A stretch of 64,000 nucleotides of DNA from assembly GCA_006218045.1 (NCBI GenBank), contig VBWB01000001.1, positions 337,245-401,244 on the forward strand, in the 5' to 3' direction. The DNA comes from Stygiobacter sp. GTDB taxonomy: Bacteria > Pseudomonadota > Alphaproteobacteria > Rhodospirillales > Magnetospirillaceae. Under the pieces are notes generated by a model. That model made no database searches and had not been told where the DNA came from. It saw only the letters and a list, made by a program, of their open reading frames with translations. Below are positions 9,536-17,679 of the stretch, piece after piece; the stretch's first letter is position 1; each line of letters starts with the position of its first letter. The translations under genes and the position numbers were made by a program.

Positions 9536-9739
9536 TTAGAAGCCTTCACGCTCCAGGCGCTTGCGCTCCAGCTTGCGGGCGCGGCGCACGGCCTCGGCCT
9601 TCTCGCGAGCGCGCTTTTCCGAGGGCTTCTCGTAGTTGCGGCGCAGCTTCATTTCACGGAAGACGCCTTCGCGCTGCATCTTCTTCTTGAGGGCCTTCAG
9701 GGCCTGGTCGACGTTGTTGTCACGGACGAGAACTTGCAC
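9536..9739 (-). CDS. rpsU: 30S ribosomal protein S21
   Basis: 67 residues, matching S21 throughout: [20 protein letters not shown] at the start, then [18 protein letters not shown] and an Arg/Lys-rich tail. S21 binds the small subunit near the anti-Shine-Dalgarno region and helps start translation. The start codon is GTG. It is divergent from coq9. Confidence 0.97.
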   Translation of the reverse strand: MQVLVRDNNVDQALKALKKKMQREGVFREMKLRRNYEKPSEKRAREKAEAVRRARKLERKRLEREGF

Positions 9740-9922
9740 GTTTCTTCACAGCTCCTCTACGCTGAATAGAAATCCGACGCACGGCACCCCATGCCGTCCG
9801 GGAGGGCGATCTGATAGCACAGTGTATTGCCTTTGAAAAGAGATTTACACATCATCTTGATGTTCTCGACGCGGGCGCCTAACTGAGCTAGGTATTCTGG
9901 ACCGTATATGAGGGCCAAAGCC

Positions 9923-10552
9923 ATGGACTTCCAAGATATTCGTGATCGCCTGGTCGTCGCCGCGCTGCCGCACGCGGTTTTCGACGGCTGGACCGCCAAG
10001 ACGTTGACCCTGGCCGCGTTGGATCTTGATCTGGAGGTTTCCCTGGCCGAACGCGCCTTCATGGGCGGTCCGGTCGAGGCGGTGGCCCATTTCGCCGATC
10101 TGGGCGACCGACTGATGCTGGCCGATTGCCTGGATCCGGGCTTGGCGGCGCTGAAGACCCCCGACCGCATCAAGACGCTGATCCGCGCCCGCCTGACCCG
10201 CTGGGCGCCGCACCGCGAGGCGCTGCGCCGGGCGCTGTCGCTGCTGGCCCTGCCCGCCCATGCCCTGATCGCCGCCAAGGCGACGGCGCGCACCGTCGAC
10301 ACCATGTGGCGGGCGGCGGGCGATACCTCCAGCGATTTTTCCTGGTACACCCGCCGCGCCACCCTGACCGCCGTCTATGCCGCCACCTTGCTCTATTGGT
10401 TGGACGATGCGTCGGAGGATTGCGCCGATACCTGGGCCTTCCTTGATCGCCGTCTGGCCGACGTGGGGCGGGTGACCAAGGCGCGGCAAAACCTGACCAA
10501 ATGGCTGACCAGCCTGCCCAAGCCGAAAATGCCGGCGGGTAAGCGGGTGTGA
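9923..10552 (+). CDS. coq9: COQ9 family ubiquinone biosynthesis protein
   Basis: About 209 residues. The C-terminal half has the family signature: DTMWRAAGDTSSDFSWYTRRATL, VYAATLLYWLDDASEDCADTWAFLDRRLADV. The N-terminus (DFQDIRDRLVVAALPHAVFDGWT) fits the TetR-like helical start. COQ9 binds lipid and assists the hydroxylation steps of ubiquinone synthesis; it is typical of alphaproteobacteria and mitochondria. GAGGG 9 bases before the ATG at 9923 favours it over the ATG at 9908. Confidence 0.92.
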   Translation: MDFQDIRDRLVVAALPHAVFDGWTAKTLTLAALDLDLEVSLAERAFMGGPVEAVAHFADLGDRLMLADCLDPGLAALKTPDRIKTLIRARLTRWAPHREALRRALSLLALPAHALIAAKATARTVDTMWRAAGDTSSDFSWYTRRATLTAVYAATLLYWLDDASEDCADTWAFLDRRLADVGRVTKARQNLTKWLTSLPKPKMPAGKRV

Positions 10553-10576
10553 TCCTTGATTTGCCGGGGCGAAGCG

Positions 10577-10620
10577 GGCATCCGCGTTGCTGCTGGTTTT
10601 ATCCGTCTGGAACAGTGACG
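10577..10620. repeat. Dispersed intergenic repeat, copy 2
   Basis: CATCCGCGTTGCTGCTGGTTTT followed by ...TGACGG closely matches the copy at 2383-2423. It fills most of the 74-base gap between the convergent coq9 and iclR-type genes. Confidence 0.55.
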
Positions 10621-10626
10621 GGGGCG

Positions 10627-11415
10627 TCAGATGCGCTGTGCGCTGCCCAACCGCTCCGACAGCAGGTTGGCCGATTGCTTGAGCTCGCGCACCACCTGAC
10701 CGTCGGGGCGCATGTCGAACATGCCCTGGATACCGACCACCAGCATGGTGAGCGTGATGTCGCCGCCAGCGTTGAACACCGGGGCGCCCACCGCTTCGAC
10801 GCCGGGCACCAGATGATAGCCGGATACGGCGCTGATGCCGCTCTGGCGCACCTGATCGAACATCGCCTCGATATCCGGCCAGCAATTGGCGTTGGCCGGG
10901 GCGCGGCCCTCAGCCAGTTCGGCTTCGATCAGGCCTTGCACCTGCCGGCGCGGCAGATAGGCGCCGAAAATCTGGCCCGACGCCGATGACAGCACTTCAA
11001 GCGCGGTACCGGTGACGACGTTGACGGTGATGGCGCGGCGCGGGCGTTCGCCGCGCACGATCACCGGTCCGTTCTCGCTCCATACCGATAGCGCGGTGGT
11101 TTCGTTGACGCGGTCGCGCAACTCGGCGATGGCATTCAGGCCCAACTGAATGCGGTCCAGGCGGTCGATGGCGGCCAGGCCCACATGCAGGGCCAGCGGC
11201 CCCAGATCGTAAAGCGAGGTCTCACGGTCCTGCTCGACCATACCGGCCCGGATCAGGCTGACCAGATAGCGGTGCGCCTTCGATGCCGGCATGCCGGCGA
11301 TGGCGGCGATATCCTTCAGCATCATGGCGCGATCACCACTGACCAAGGCCCGCAGGACCTGCATGCCGATCTCGATGGACTGGACGCCGTGTTTGCCTTC
11401 GCTGGCTTCATTCAT
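10627..11415 (-). CDS. IclR-family transcriptional regulator
   Basis: 262 residues. The N-terminal winged helix-turn-helix is visible (SIEIGMQVLRALVSGDRAMMLKDIAAIAGMPASKAHRYLVSLIRAGMVEQD). The C-terminal IclR effector domain follows (SVWSENGPVIVRGERP, VLSSASGQIFGAYLP, SGYHLVPGVEAVGAPVFNAGG). Such regulators usually bind small aromatic or organic acids and control a nearby catabolic gene. The divergent neighbour is only a 40-residue ORF, so the target is unclear. Confidence 0.93.
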   Translation of the reverse strand: MNEASEGKHGVQSIEIGMQVLRALVSGDRAMMLKDIAAIAGMPASKAHRYLVSLIRAGMVEQDRETSLYDLGPLALHVGLAAIDRLDRIQLGLNAIAELRDRVNETTALSVWSENGPVIVRGERPRRAITVNVVTGTALEVLSSASGQIFGAYLPRRQVQGLIEAELAEGRAPANANCWPDIEAMFDQVRQSGISAVSGYHLVPGVEAVGAPVFNAGGDITLTMLVVGIQGMFDMRPDGQVVRELKQSANLLSERLGSAQRI

Positions 11416-11457
11416 GGACCGCGTATCTCCCCTGAACCATCAAAGGAGATACCGTTG

Positions 11458-11580
11458 ATGCACGGTCTTGACAAGGTTAGATGCTTAGTCCCGGCATTTG
11501 ATGGTGCATCCCATTCCAAAGAGTGCAAGGAGGCACCACGGGCAAGGTCTACGCAGCCGCGCCACCAGCCCACAAAATAG
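11458..11580 (+). CDS. Small ORF (40 aa) with an excellent ribosome site, divergent from the IclR gene
   Basis: AAAGGAG sits 9 bases before the ATG at 11458, one of the best ribosome sites in the window. The ORF encodes MHGLDKVRCLVPAFDGASHS..., 40 residues with two Cys and a basic end (RARSTQPRHQPTK). I recognise no family. It starts 43 bases from the IclR start on the other strand, where a target of that regulator would be expected. It may be a true small protein, a leader peptide or the remaining start of a lost gene. Confidence 0.4.
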   Translation: MHGLDKVRCLVPAFDGASHSKECKEAPRARSTQPRHQPTK

Positions 11581-11617
11581 TCAAGAGAGCTTGATCCCTT
11601 GCCAACGTTTACGCCCT

Positions 11618-11794
11618 CTAAGCCACCTGACGGGTGGATTCAACCGGTTTGTCGGTCTCGGCTTCCATGTGCACATGGAAACAGCGTTGGCACCACAGCA
11701 CCGGGGCCAGTTTGCGGTCGCGGCTGACCCGGTGGCGGGTGCGCTGGTTGCAGGCCGGGCAGGTATGGAATTCGTCGTGTTGATCGGTGGTCAT
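11618..11794 (-). CDS. Small zinc-ribbon-like protein
   Basis: 58 residues starting MTTDQHDEFHTCPACNQRTRH. Two CxxC knuckles (CPAC at ~12-15 and CQRC at ~35-38) suggest one zinc ribbon, followed by HVHME and a polar tail. GAGGG lies 7-8 bases before the ATG. It stands alone between the RND operon's end and the IclR region. The fold call rests on the Cys pairs only, and the function is unknown. Confidence 0.6.
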   Translation of the reverse strand: MTTDQHDEFHTCPACNQRTRHRVSRDRKLAPVLWCQRCFHVHMEAETDKPVESTRQVA

Positions 11795-11864
11795 GGCGTC
11801 CCTCGTGTGGCCAAGGAAGTACGCCAGCCAATGGTGGCAAGCAAGCGACCGAATTGTGAAGAAA

Positions 11865-14800
11865 TCAAGGTGCGCTGCGGGATAGACGGCGGCGCAGGCG
11901 CTCGAACCAGACGTAAAGCACCGGGGTGATGTAAAGGGTCAGCGCCTGGCTGACCACCAGCCCGCCGACCACCGACAGGCCCAAAGGCTGGCGCAGTTCG
12001 GCGGCGGCGCCATGGCCGAGCGCGATGGGCAAGGTGCCCATGATGGCGGCCATGGTGGTCATCATGATCGGGCGAAAGCGCAGCAGACAGGCCTGACGGA
12101 TGGCCTGATGCGGGTCAAGCCCCTGGTTGCGCTGCGCCTCCAGGGCGAAATCGATCATCATGATGGCGTTTTTCTTGACGATACCGATCAGCATCAGGAT
12201 ACCGATCATGGCGATCACCGACAATTCCTGGCGGAACAGCATCAGCGTCGCCAACGCGCCCACCGCCGCCGAGGGCAGGCCGGACAGGATGGTCACCGGG
12301 TGGATCAGGCTTTCATACAGCACGCCCAGGATGACATAGATGACCACAACCGCCGCCAGCAGCAAGATGCCCTGGTTGGAGAGGGATTGCTGGAACACCT
12401 TGGCGGTGCCGGCGAAATTGCCGGTGATGCCGGCGGGCATGGCCATCTCGGCCTGGATGGCGCGGATGCGCTCGGCGGCCTGACCCAGGGCGATGTCGGG
12501 GGCCAGGTTGAAGGCGATGGTGACGGCGGGCAACTGGCTTTGGTGGTTGATGGTCAGCGGCCCGACGGTGCGCCCGATTTCCGCCAGAGCGTCCAAGGGC
12601 ACCAACGGTCCCTCGGTCGAGCGTACCTTCAGCTTGGCCAGGGCCGACAGATCGCCTTGAAAACGCGGGTCCATTTCCAAGATGACGGCGTAATCGGCGA
12701 TGGTGGCGTAGATGGTGGAAATCTCGCGCGAGCCATAGGCGGAATAAAGCGCGCTGCGCACGTCTTCCAAGCGCACGCCCAGGGCCGCCGCCTTGTCGCG
12801 GTTGACGGCGACCAGGGCTTGCGGGCTCTTCACCTGCAAATCGCTGGTGACGTCCTGGACCAAGGGCTCGGCCATCAGCCGGGTGGTCAGGCGGTCGGCG
12901 AAGGCGTAAAGCTCGGCCTGGTTGATGCCTTCCAGCGTGTACTGATACTGGCTTTTCGACGACCGCCCACCCAGGTTCAACGTCTGCACCGGGGTGATGA
13001 AGACGCTGATGGCCGGATTGCCCGCCGTCTTCTTGCGCAATTGCCCGATGACCTGCTCGACACCGGGGCGCTGGTCGCGGGGCGCCAGATTGACGAACAT
13101 GCGGCCGGAATTGGCGGCGTTGGACAGGCCCGAGACCCCCACCGCCGAGGTGACGGTGGCGACGTAAGGATCAGCGCCGACGATGGCCGCCATCCGCTTT
13201 TGCTCTTCCGCCATGGCGGCGAAGGAAATGTCCTGGGCCGCTTCGGTCTGGATGAAGATCTGGCCGGTATCCTCGGTGGGGAAAAAGCCCTTGGGCACCT
13301 CGCGAAACAAGATCACCGTGGCGATCACGGTCAGGATGCTCAAGCCCAGCATGGACAGGCCATGGGCCAGCACCCAATCCAGGCTGCGCTGATAGAAGGC
13401 CAGCAGGGCGTTGAAACCCCGTTCCAGCTCGCGTTCCACCGGCCCCGCCTTGATGTCGTGCTCGGGCCGCAGCCAGCGGGCGCACATGACCGGGGTCAGG
13501 GTCAGCGATACCAGGCCGGAAATGCCGATGGCCAGGGTCACCACCACGGCGAATTCGTGGAACATGCGACCGATGACACCGCCCATCAGCAGGATGGGGA
13601 TGAAGACGGCGACCAGTGATACGGTGATGGAGACGATGGTGAAGCCGATCTCGCGCGCCCCCTTGAGGGCGGCATCGAGCGGCTTCATGCCGTCATCCAC
13701 ATGGCGCTGGATGTTTTCCAGCATGACGATGGCGTCGTCGACCACCAGCCCCACCGACAGGGTCAGGCCCAGCAGCGAGATGTTGTCGAGGGAGAAGCCC
13801 AACAGCGACATGGCGCCCAAGGTGGCGACCAGCGACACCGGCATGGCGATGGCCGGGATCAGGGTGGCCGACAGCCGGCGCAGGAACATGAAGATGACCA
13901 TGACCACCAGGGCGATGGTGATGGCGAAGGTGAATTGCACATCGACGATGGCGTCGCGGATCGAGCGCGAACGGTCGTTCATCACCTGCACGTCGACGGT
14001 GGGCGGCAGACTGTCCTTGATGGTCGGCATCAGGGCGCGCACATCGTCGACCACCTGCACGGTGTTGGCCTCGGGCTGGCGCTGCACCGCCAGGACGATG
14101 GCGCGGGTGCCGTTGAACCACGAGGCGGTGCGGTTGTTCTCGACCGAATCCAGCACATTGGCCACGTCCTTCAAGCGCACCGGGGCGCCATCGCGCCAGG
14201 CGATGGCCAGTTCGCCGAAGGCCACCGCATTGGGCAATTGGGCGTTGGATTGCAAGGTCAGCTGCTGCTTGGGGCCGTTCAACACCCCCAGCGGCGAATT
14301 GGAATTGGCGGCCTTGATGGCGCTGCTCAGTTCATCGACGCCGATGCCCCGTGAGGCCAGGGCGTCGGGGTTCAACTGGATGCGCACGGCGAATTTCTGA
14401 CTGCCATAGACCAGCACCTGGGCGACGCCCGACAGCCGCGACAGCCGGGGCAACAAGATGGTCTGGGCGTAATCGTCCAAGGTGGCCAAGGGCGTGGTCG
14501 GCGACGACAGGGCCAGCAGCACGACGGGGGCATCCGACGGGTTGACCTTGCGGAAGGAGGGGGGCGTGGTCATTTCCTCGGGCAGGCGGCGCTGGGCCCG
14601 GGTGATGGCCGCCTGCACGTCCTGGGCCGCCGCATCGATGTCGCGGTCGAGGACGAATTGCAAGGTGATCGAGGTGTTGCCCTGACCCGAGGCAGAGGTG
14701 ATGGTTTCCAGCCCGGCGATGGTGGAAAACTCGCGTTCCAGCGGTGCCGCCACCGACGAGGCCATGGTGTCGGGGCTGGCTCCCGACAGGCTGGCTGAGA

Positions 14801-14939
14801 CGCTGATGGTGGGAAAGTCGACGTTGGGCAACGAGGCCACCGGCAATTGCCGCCAGCCGACGATGCCGCCGAACACCAGCACCAGCGTCAGCAACAGCGT
14901 GGCAATGGGGCGGCGGATGAAGGTTTCCGAGAAGTTCAT
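11865..14939 (-). CDS. RND multidrug efflux permease (MdtB/MdtC/AcrB type)
   Basis: 1024 residues, the normal length for hydrophobe/amphiphile efflux RND pumps. It starts FSETFIRRPIATLLLTLVLVFGG and shows ASLPNVDFPTI, the proton-relay helix GLVVDDAIVMLEN with its two Asp, and PVMCARWL. In the C-terminal half GIVKKNAIMMIDFA supplies the partner helix. It should export drugs or metabolites from the inner membrane with the adaptor encoded just upstream (1-base gap). No TolC-type channel gene is present, so an outer-membrane partner must come from elsewhere. Confidence 0.95.
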   Translation of the reverse strand: MNFSETFIRRPIATLLLTLVLVFGGIVGWRQLPVASLPNVDFPTISVSASLSGASPDTMASSVAAPLEREFSTIAGLETITSASGQGNTSITLQFVLDRDIDAAAQDVQAAITRAQRRLPEEMTTPPSFRKVNPSDAPVVLLALSSPTTPLATLDDYAQTILLPRLSRLSGVAQVLVYGSQKFAVRIQLNPDALASRGIGVDELSSAIKAANSNSPLGVLNGPKQQLTLQSNAQLPNAVAFGELAIAWRDGAPVRLKDVANVLDSVENNRTASWFNGTRAIVLAVQRQPEANTVQVVDDVRALMPTIKDSLPPTVDVQVMNDRSRSIRDAIVDVQFTFAITIALVVMVIFMFLRRLSATLIPAIAMPVSLVATLGAMSLLGFSLDNISLLGLTLSVGLVVDDAIVMLENIQRHVDDGMKPLDAALKGAREIGFTIVSITVSLVAVFIPILLMGGVIGRMFHEFAVVVTLAIGISGLVSLTLTPVMCARWLRPEHDIKAGPVERELERGFNALLAFYQRSLDWVLAHGLSMLGLSILTVIATVILFREVPKGFFPTEDTGQIFIQTEAAQDISFAAMAEEQKRMAAIVGADPYVATVTSAVGVSGLSNAANSGRMFVNLAPRDQRPGVEQVIGQLRKKTAGNPAISVFITPVQTLNLGGRSSKSQYQYTLEGINQAELYAFADRLTTRLMAEPLVQDVTSDLQVKSPQALVAVNRDKAAALGVRLEDVRSALYSAYGSREISTIYATIADYAVILEMDPRFQGDLSALAKLKVRSTEGPLVPLDALAEIGRTVGPLTINHQSQLPAVTIAFNLAPDIALGQAAERIRAIQAEMAMPAGITGNFAGTAKVFQQSLSNQGILLLAAVVVIYVILGVLYESLIHPVTILSGLPSAAVGALATLMLFRQELSVIAMIGILMLIGIVKKNAIMMIDFALEAQRNQGLDPHQAIRQACLLRFRPIMMTTMAAIMGTLPIALGHGAAAELRQPLGLSVVGGLVVSQALTLYITPVLYVWFERLRRRLSRSAP

Positions 14940-14940
14940 G

Positions 14941-16068
14941 TCACTTGTCCGCCTGGGGAGCGCGCTCGCTCACCGTCAGGCCGGGGGCCAGCCGCATCTG
15001 TCCCTGGGTCACCACCTTGGCGCCCGGCTTCAATCCGTCGGTGATGATGGCGCTGCCGTCCAGCACCCGGTCGACGCGGACCGGGACGATGGACGTCTTG
15101 GCCTGTTCGTCGACGACGAAGATGAAGGTGCCGTTCTGGCCGCTTTGCACCGCTTCCGCCGGGACGGTCAGCGCCTTGTCCTCGATGCCCAGCGTCAGGG
15201 TGACGTTGACGAACTGGCCCGGCCACAGCCTTGTGTCGTCATTGGCGAAGGTGGCTTTCAGCCCGATAGTACCGGTGGTGGCGTCGATGGCCGAATCGAT
15301 GAAGCTCAGTTGCCCCACCGCCCGCAAGCCAGGATCGGCGGTCGAGGTCACCACCGTTTCCAAGGGGCCAGCTTCCATGGCGGCGCGGATGCGCGGCAAA
15401 TAGCTTTCCGCCACCGAAAAGGCCACGTTGATGGGCCGCATCTGGGTGATGGTGACCATGGATTGCGCATCGCCCGGCTTGGCCAGCGACCCCAGCTTGG
15501 CGTTGATGGTGCCGGTACGACCGGGGACCAGCGCCTTGATGGTGGCATAGCCCATGGTCAGCCGGGCATTGTCGATGGCCGCCAGATCGGATTTGACGGA
15601 CGCCTCGGCCTGGGTCGCCTCGGCCTGGGATTGCTCGACCTTCTGTTTGGTGGCGCTGCCCGCCTTCAGCAATTCGGTATAGCGCACCAGATCGGCCCGC
15701 GCCCGCTCGAGCTGCGCCCTGTCGCGGGCCAGATTGGCCTCGGCCTGGCGCTTGTTGGCCTCGGCCATGCGGGCATCCAGGGTGAACAAGGTGTCGCCCT
15801 GGGCTACTTCCTGCCCCTCGCGGATATGGACCTGCAACACCTCGCCCTCGACCCTGGGGCGGATTGCGACCACCGCCAGGGACTGGACATTGCCCACCGC
15901 CTCGACCCGCACCGGCATGGGCCGTTCGGTTGCCAGGGCGGTGACCACCGGCACGGGCTTGGTGTCGGTCTGGGCCTTGGGGGTGGACTGGCGTCCGGCC
16001 ACATACCAGCCGATGCCGGCAAGAGCGGCCAGGATGGCGACGGTGAGGGCGATGCGTGATGTGTTCAT
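14941..16068 (-). CDS. RND efflux periplasmic adaptor (membrane fusion protein)
   Basis: 375 residues with an N-terminal membrane anchor (RIALTVAILAALAGIGWYVAG). The lipoyl halves (VEGEVLQVHIREGQEVAQGDTLFTLD and ATIKALVPGRTGTI) flank an alpha-hairpin rich in Ala, Glu and Gln (~95-160). Then come a beta-barrel (LWPGQFVNVTL, VPAEAVQSGQNG) and a membrane-proximal end. It is MdtA-like and bridges the pump to an outer-membrane channel. First gene of the operon; three phased repeats lie 43-70 bases before its start. Confidence 0.94.
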   Translation of the reverse strand: MNTSRIALTVAILAALAGIGWYVAGRQSTPKAQTDTKPVPVVTALATERPMPVRVEAVGNVQSLAVVAIRPRVEGEVLQVHIREGQEVAQGDTLFTLDARMAEANKRQAEANLARDRAQLERARADLVRYTELLKAGSATKQKVEQSQAEATQAEASVKSDLAAIDNARLTMGYATIKALVPGRTGTINAKLGSLAKPGDAQSMVTITQMRPINVAFSVAESYLPRIRAAMEAGPLETVVTSTADPGLRAVGQLSFIDSAIDATTGTIGLKATFANDDTRLWPGQFVNVTLTLGIEDKALTVPAEAVQSGQNGTFIFVVDEQAKTSIVPVRVDRVLDGSAIITDGLKPGAKVVTQGQMRLAPGLTVSERAPQADK

Positions 16069-16110
16069 GTCCCCATCTTGCAGGTCTGGCGCAAGGCGTC
16101 AACGACAGCC

Positions 16111-16137
16111 GGGTAACGGAGGGTAACGGTGGGTAAC
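16111..16137. repeat. Three phased 10-bp direct repeats upstream of the RND operon
   Basis: GGGTAACGGA, GGGTAACGGT and GGGTAAC follow one another with 10-base spacing, one helical turn. They lie 43-69 bases before the adaptor's start codon on the other strand. Direct repeats at helical spacing are typical of binding sites for response regulators and similar activators. No regulator gene adjoins the operon. Confidence 0.55.
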
Positions 16138-16156
16138 TTTGCCGAAGATGTCAGAA

Positions 16157-16170
16157 TTGCTGCAATGCAA
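16157..16170. promoter_or_regulatory. Probable PhaR operator, upstream copy
   Basis: TTGCTGCAATGCAA is a near palindrome of TGC/GCA units, the kind of site bound by PhaR, the repressor of phasin genes in alphaproteobacteria. It lies ~9 bases before the proposed -35 of the phasin promoter. Confidence 0.55.
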
Positions 16171-16178
16171 CATTTCGA

Positions 16179-16227
16179 TTGCATTCCTGTGAGAAACCGC
16201 TATGGTGCCTAAATGCTGCATTGCAGC
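16179..16227 (+). promoter_or_regulatory. Phasin promoter with overlapping second PhaR-like operator
   Basis: A sigma70-type promoter is visible: TTGCAT (16179-16184), 16-base spacer, TATGGT (16201-16206). The palindrome TGCTGCATTGCAGC (16214-16227) covers the expected transcription start, so a bound repressor would block initiation. The two TGC/GCA sites match the idea of PhaR control, which is relieved when polyhydroxybutyrate accumulates. Confidence 0.6.
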
Positions 16228-16256
16228 GAAGACGACACCAGCCCAAGGAAGCCATC

Positions 16257-16604
16257 ATGTCGACCGCCAATTTTGAACAGATCGCCGCTGCCACCAAGGC
16301 CAACACCGAAGCCCTGACCAAGAGCGGCACCGCCGCCATCGCCGGCTATCAGGAATTGGCCAAGGCTTACCAGGCTCTGGCCACCAAGAACGCCGAGAAG
16401 CTGACCGCTTCCATCCAGGCTTTGGCTGGCGTCAAGAACCCGGCCGAATTCATCGAATTGCAGCAGAAGCTGGTGAAGGAAGGCGTTGAAGCCGCCGTCG
16501 CCGACAGCCGCAACATCGCCGAGCTGACCCAGTCGGTTTTCACCCAGGCTTTCGAGCCGGTGAAGGCGCAGGTTGAAGCCCTGCAGAATGCCGTCGCCAA
16601 GTAA
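16257..16604 (+). CDS. Phasin family protein (PHB granule coat)
   Basis: 115 residues of amphipathic helix with no Cys: FEQIAAATKANTEALTKSGTAAIAGYQELAKAYQALATKNAEKL, then FIELQQKLVKEGVEAAVADSRNIAELTQSVF and FEPVKAQVEALQ. This is the usual phasin pattern; phasins coat polyhydroxyalkanoate granules and set their number and size. AAGGAAG precedes the ATG at 16257. A terminator follows, so the gene is monocistronic. Confidence 0.93.
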   Translation: MSTANFEQIAAATKANTEALTKSGTAAIAGYQELAKAYQALATKNAEKLTASIQALAGVKNPAEFIELQQKLVKEGVEAAVADSRNIAELTQSVFTQAFEPVKAQVEALQNAVAK

Positions 16605-16625
16605 TCTTCGGCGTCGTTGAAAAAG

Positions 16626-16656
16626 GGCCGCGCTCCGGTATGGGGCGCGGCCTTTT
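16626..16656 (+). terminator. Intrinsic terminator of the phasin gene
   Basis: The stem GGCCGCGC / GCGCGGCC with a short loop is followed by TTTTC, 22 bases after the phasin stop codon. Confidence 0.85.
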
Positions 16657-16700
16657 CATTGTCACTACAGCCTAGGCCGAGGGACTTTTCCTCGAATGCA

Positions 16701-17606
16701 TCACCACAGCCAGGCCGCCCCGCGCACGCCGGATGAATCGCCGTGCGTGGGCGGCAGCAGCCTTGTCTCGACCGCATCCGAGAACACGTATTCCCCCCAC
16801 AAGCGAGGCACGTTGCGGTAAAGCCGCGCCATGTTGCCGACACCGCCGCCCAGCACGATCACCTGCGGGTCGAGGATGTTGATCACACCGGCCAGGGCAC
16901 GGGCCAAGCGGTCCTCGTAACGCGTCAGCACACCTTCGGCCAGATCGTCGCCCCGTTCGGCCAAGGCCAGGATATCCGGCACCCGCATTCCGTGGCCGTG
17001 CTGGCGTTCCAGACCGGGGCCGGACAGAAAGGTCTCGATACAGCCGGCCTTGCCGCAATAGCACATATGCCCCGGCCCCTCGTCGGCCTGCGGCCAGGGC
17101 AGCGGATTGTGGCCCCATTCGCCGGCAATGGCGTTGGCACCGGCCAGCAGGCGGCCATGCACCACCACGCCGCCGCCCACCCCGGTGCCCAGGATGACGC
17201 CGAAGACGATGGCCGCCCCTTGCCCAGCCCCATCGCTGGCCTCGGACAAGGTGAAGCAATCGGCGTCGTTGGCCAACCGCACCGGACGGGCCAAGGCGGT
17301 GGCCAGATCGCGGTCGAAAGGCCGCCCGATCAGCCAGGTGGAATTGGCGTTCTTGACCAGCCCGGTCTTGGCACTGATGGTGCCGGGGATGCCGACACCG
17401 ACGCTGCCGCCCCGGCCCAGCCGGCTTTCCAACCCCAGCACCAGATCGCGGATGGTGGCGACGGTGCCGTCATAATCACCACGTGCGGTGGCCACCCGCA
17501 GGCGGTCGAGCTCGATGCCGCTGTCACGGTCAAGGGCGATGGCTTCGGTTTTTGTGCCCCCTAAATCGATGCCGATACGAAGGGTGGGCTTGCGATCGTC
17601 GTTCAT
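16701..17606 (-). CDS. ROK-family sugar kinase (fructokinase/N-acetylglucosamine kinase type)
   Basis: 301 residues. The ATP-binding start RIGIDLGGTKTEAIALD, the catalytic region VRLANDADCFTLSEA and the glycine-rich ILGTGVGGGVV are present. So is the ROK zinc motif (GEWGHNPLPW ... CYCGKAGCIETFLSGPGLE) with all three Cys. It should phosphorylate a hexose; length and sequence are closest to Mak/NagK-type kinases, but the substrate cannot be fixed by reading. It is divergent from the MBL-fold gene. Confidence 0.93.
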   Translation of the reverse strand: MNDDRKPTLRIGIDLGGTKTEAIALDRDSGIELDRLRVATARGDYDGTVATIRDLVLGLESRLGRGGSVGVGIPGTISAKTGLVKNANSTWLIGRPFDRDLATALARPVRLANDADCFTLSEASDGAGQGAAIVFGVILGTGVGGGVVVHGRLLAGANAIAGEWGHNPLPWPQADEGPGHMCYCGKAGCIETFLSGPGLERQHGHGMRVPDILALAERGDDLAEGVLTRYEDRLARALAGVINILDPQVIVLGGGVGNMARLYRNVPRLWGEYVFSDAVETRLLPPTHGDSSGVRGAAWLW

Positions 17607-17679
17607 GATCCAAATTTAACCTGTTGCCGCATTGCGTCAAATCGGTATCTTGATGCGTAAAATATGGAGAAAGCCCCCC

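Noticed and set aside
9873..9893. tRNA D-arm-like sequence on the minus strand (CCTAGCTCAGTTAGGCGCC)
   Set aside because: No T-arm (GGTTCGA) or acceptor stem can be formed with the flanking sequence.
12012..13619. 535-residue open frame antisense to the RND permease
   Set aside because: Shadow of the permease; low-complexity His/Gln/Asp-rich protein without recognisable domain.
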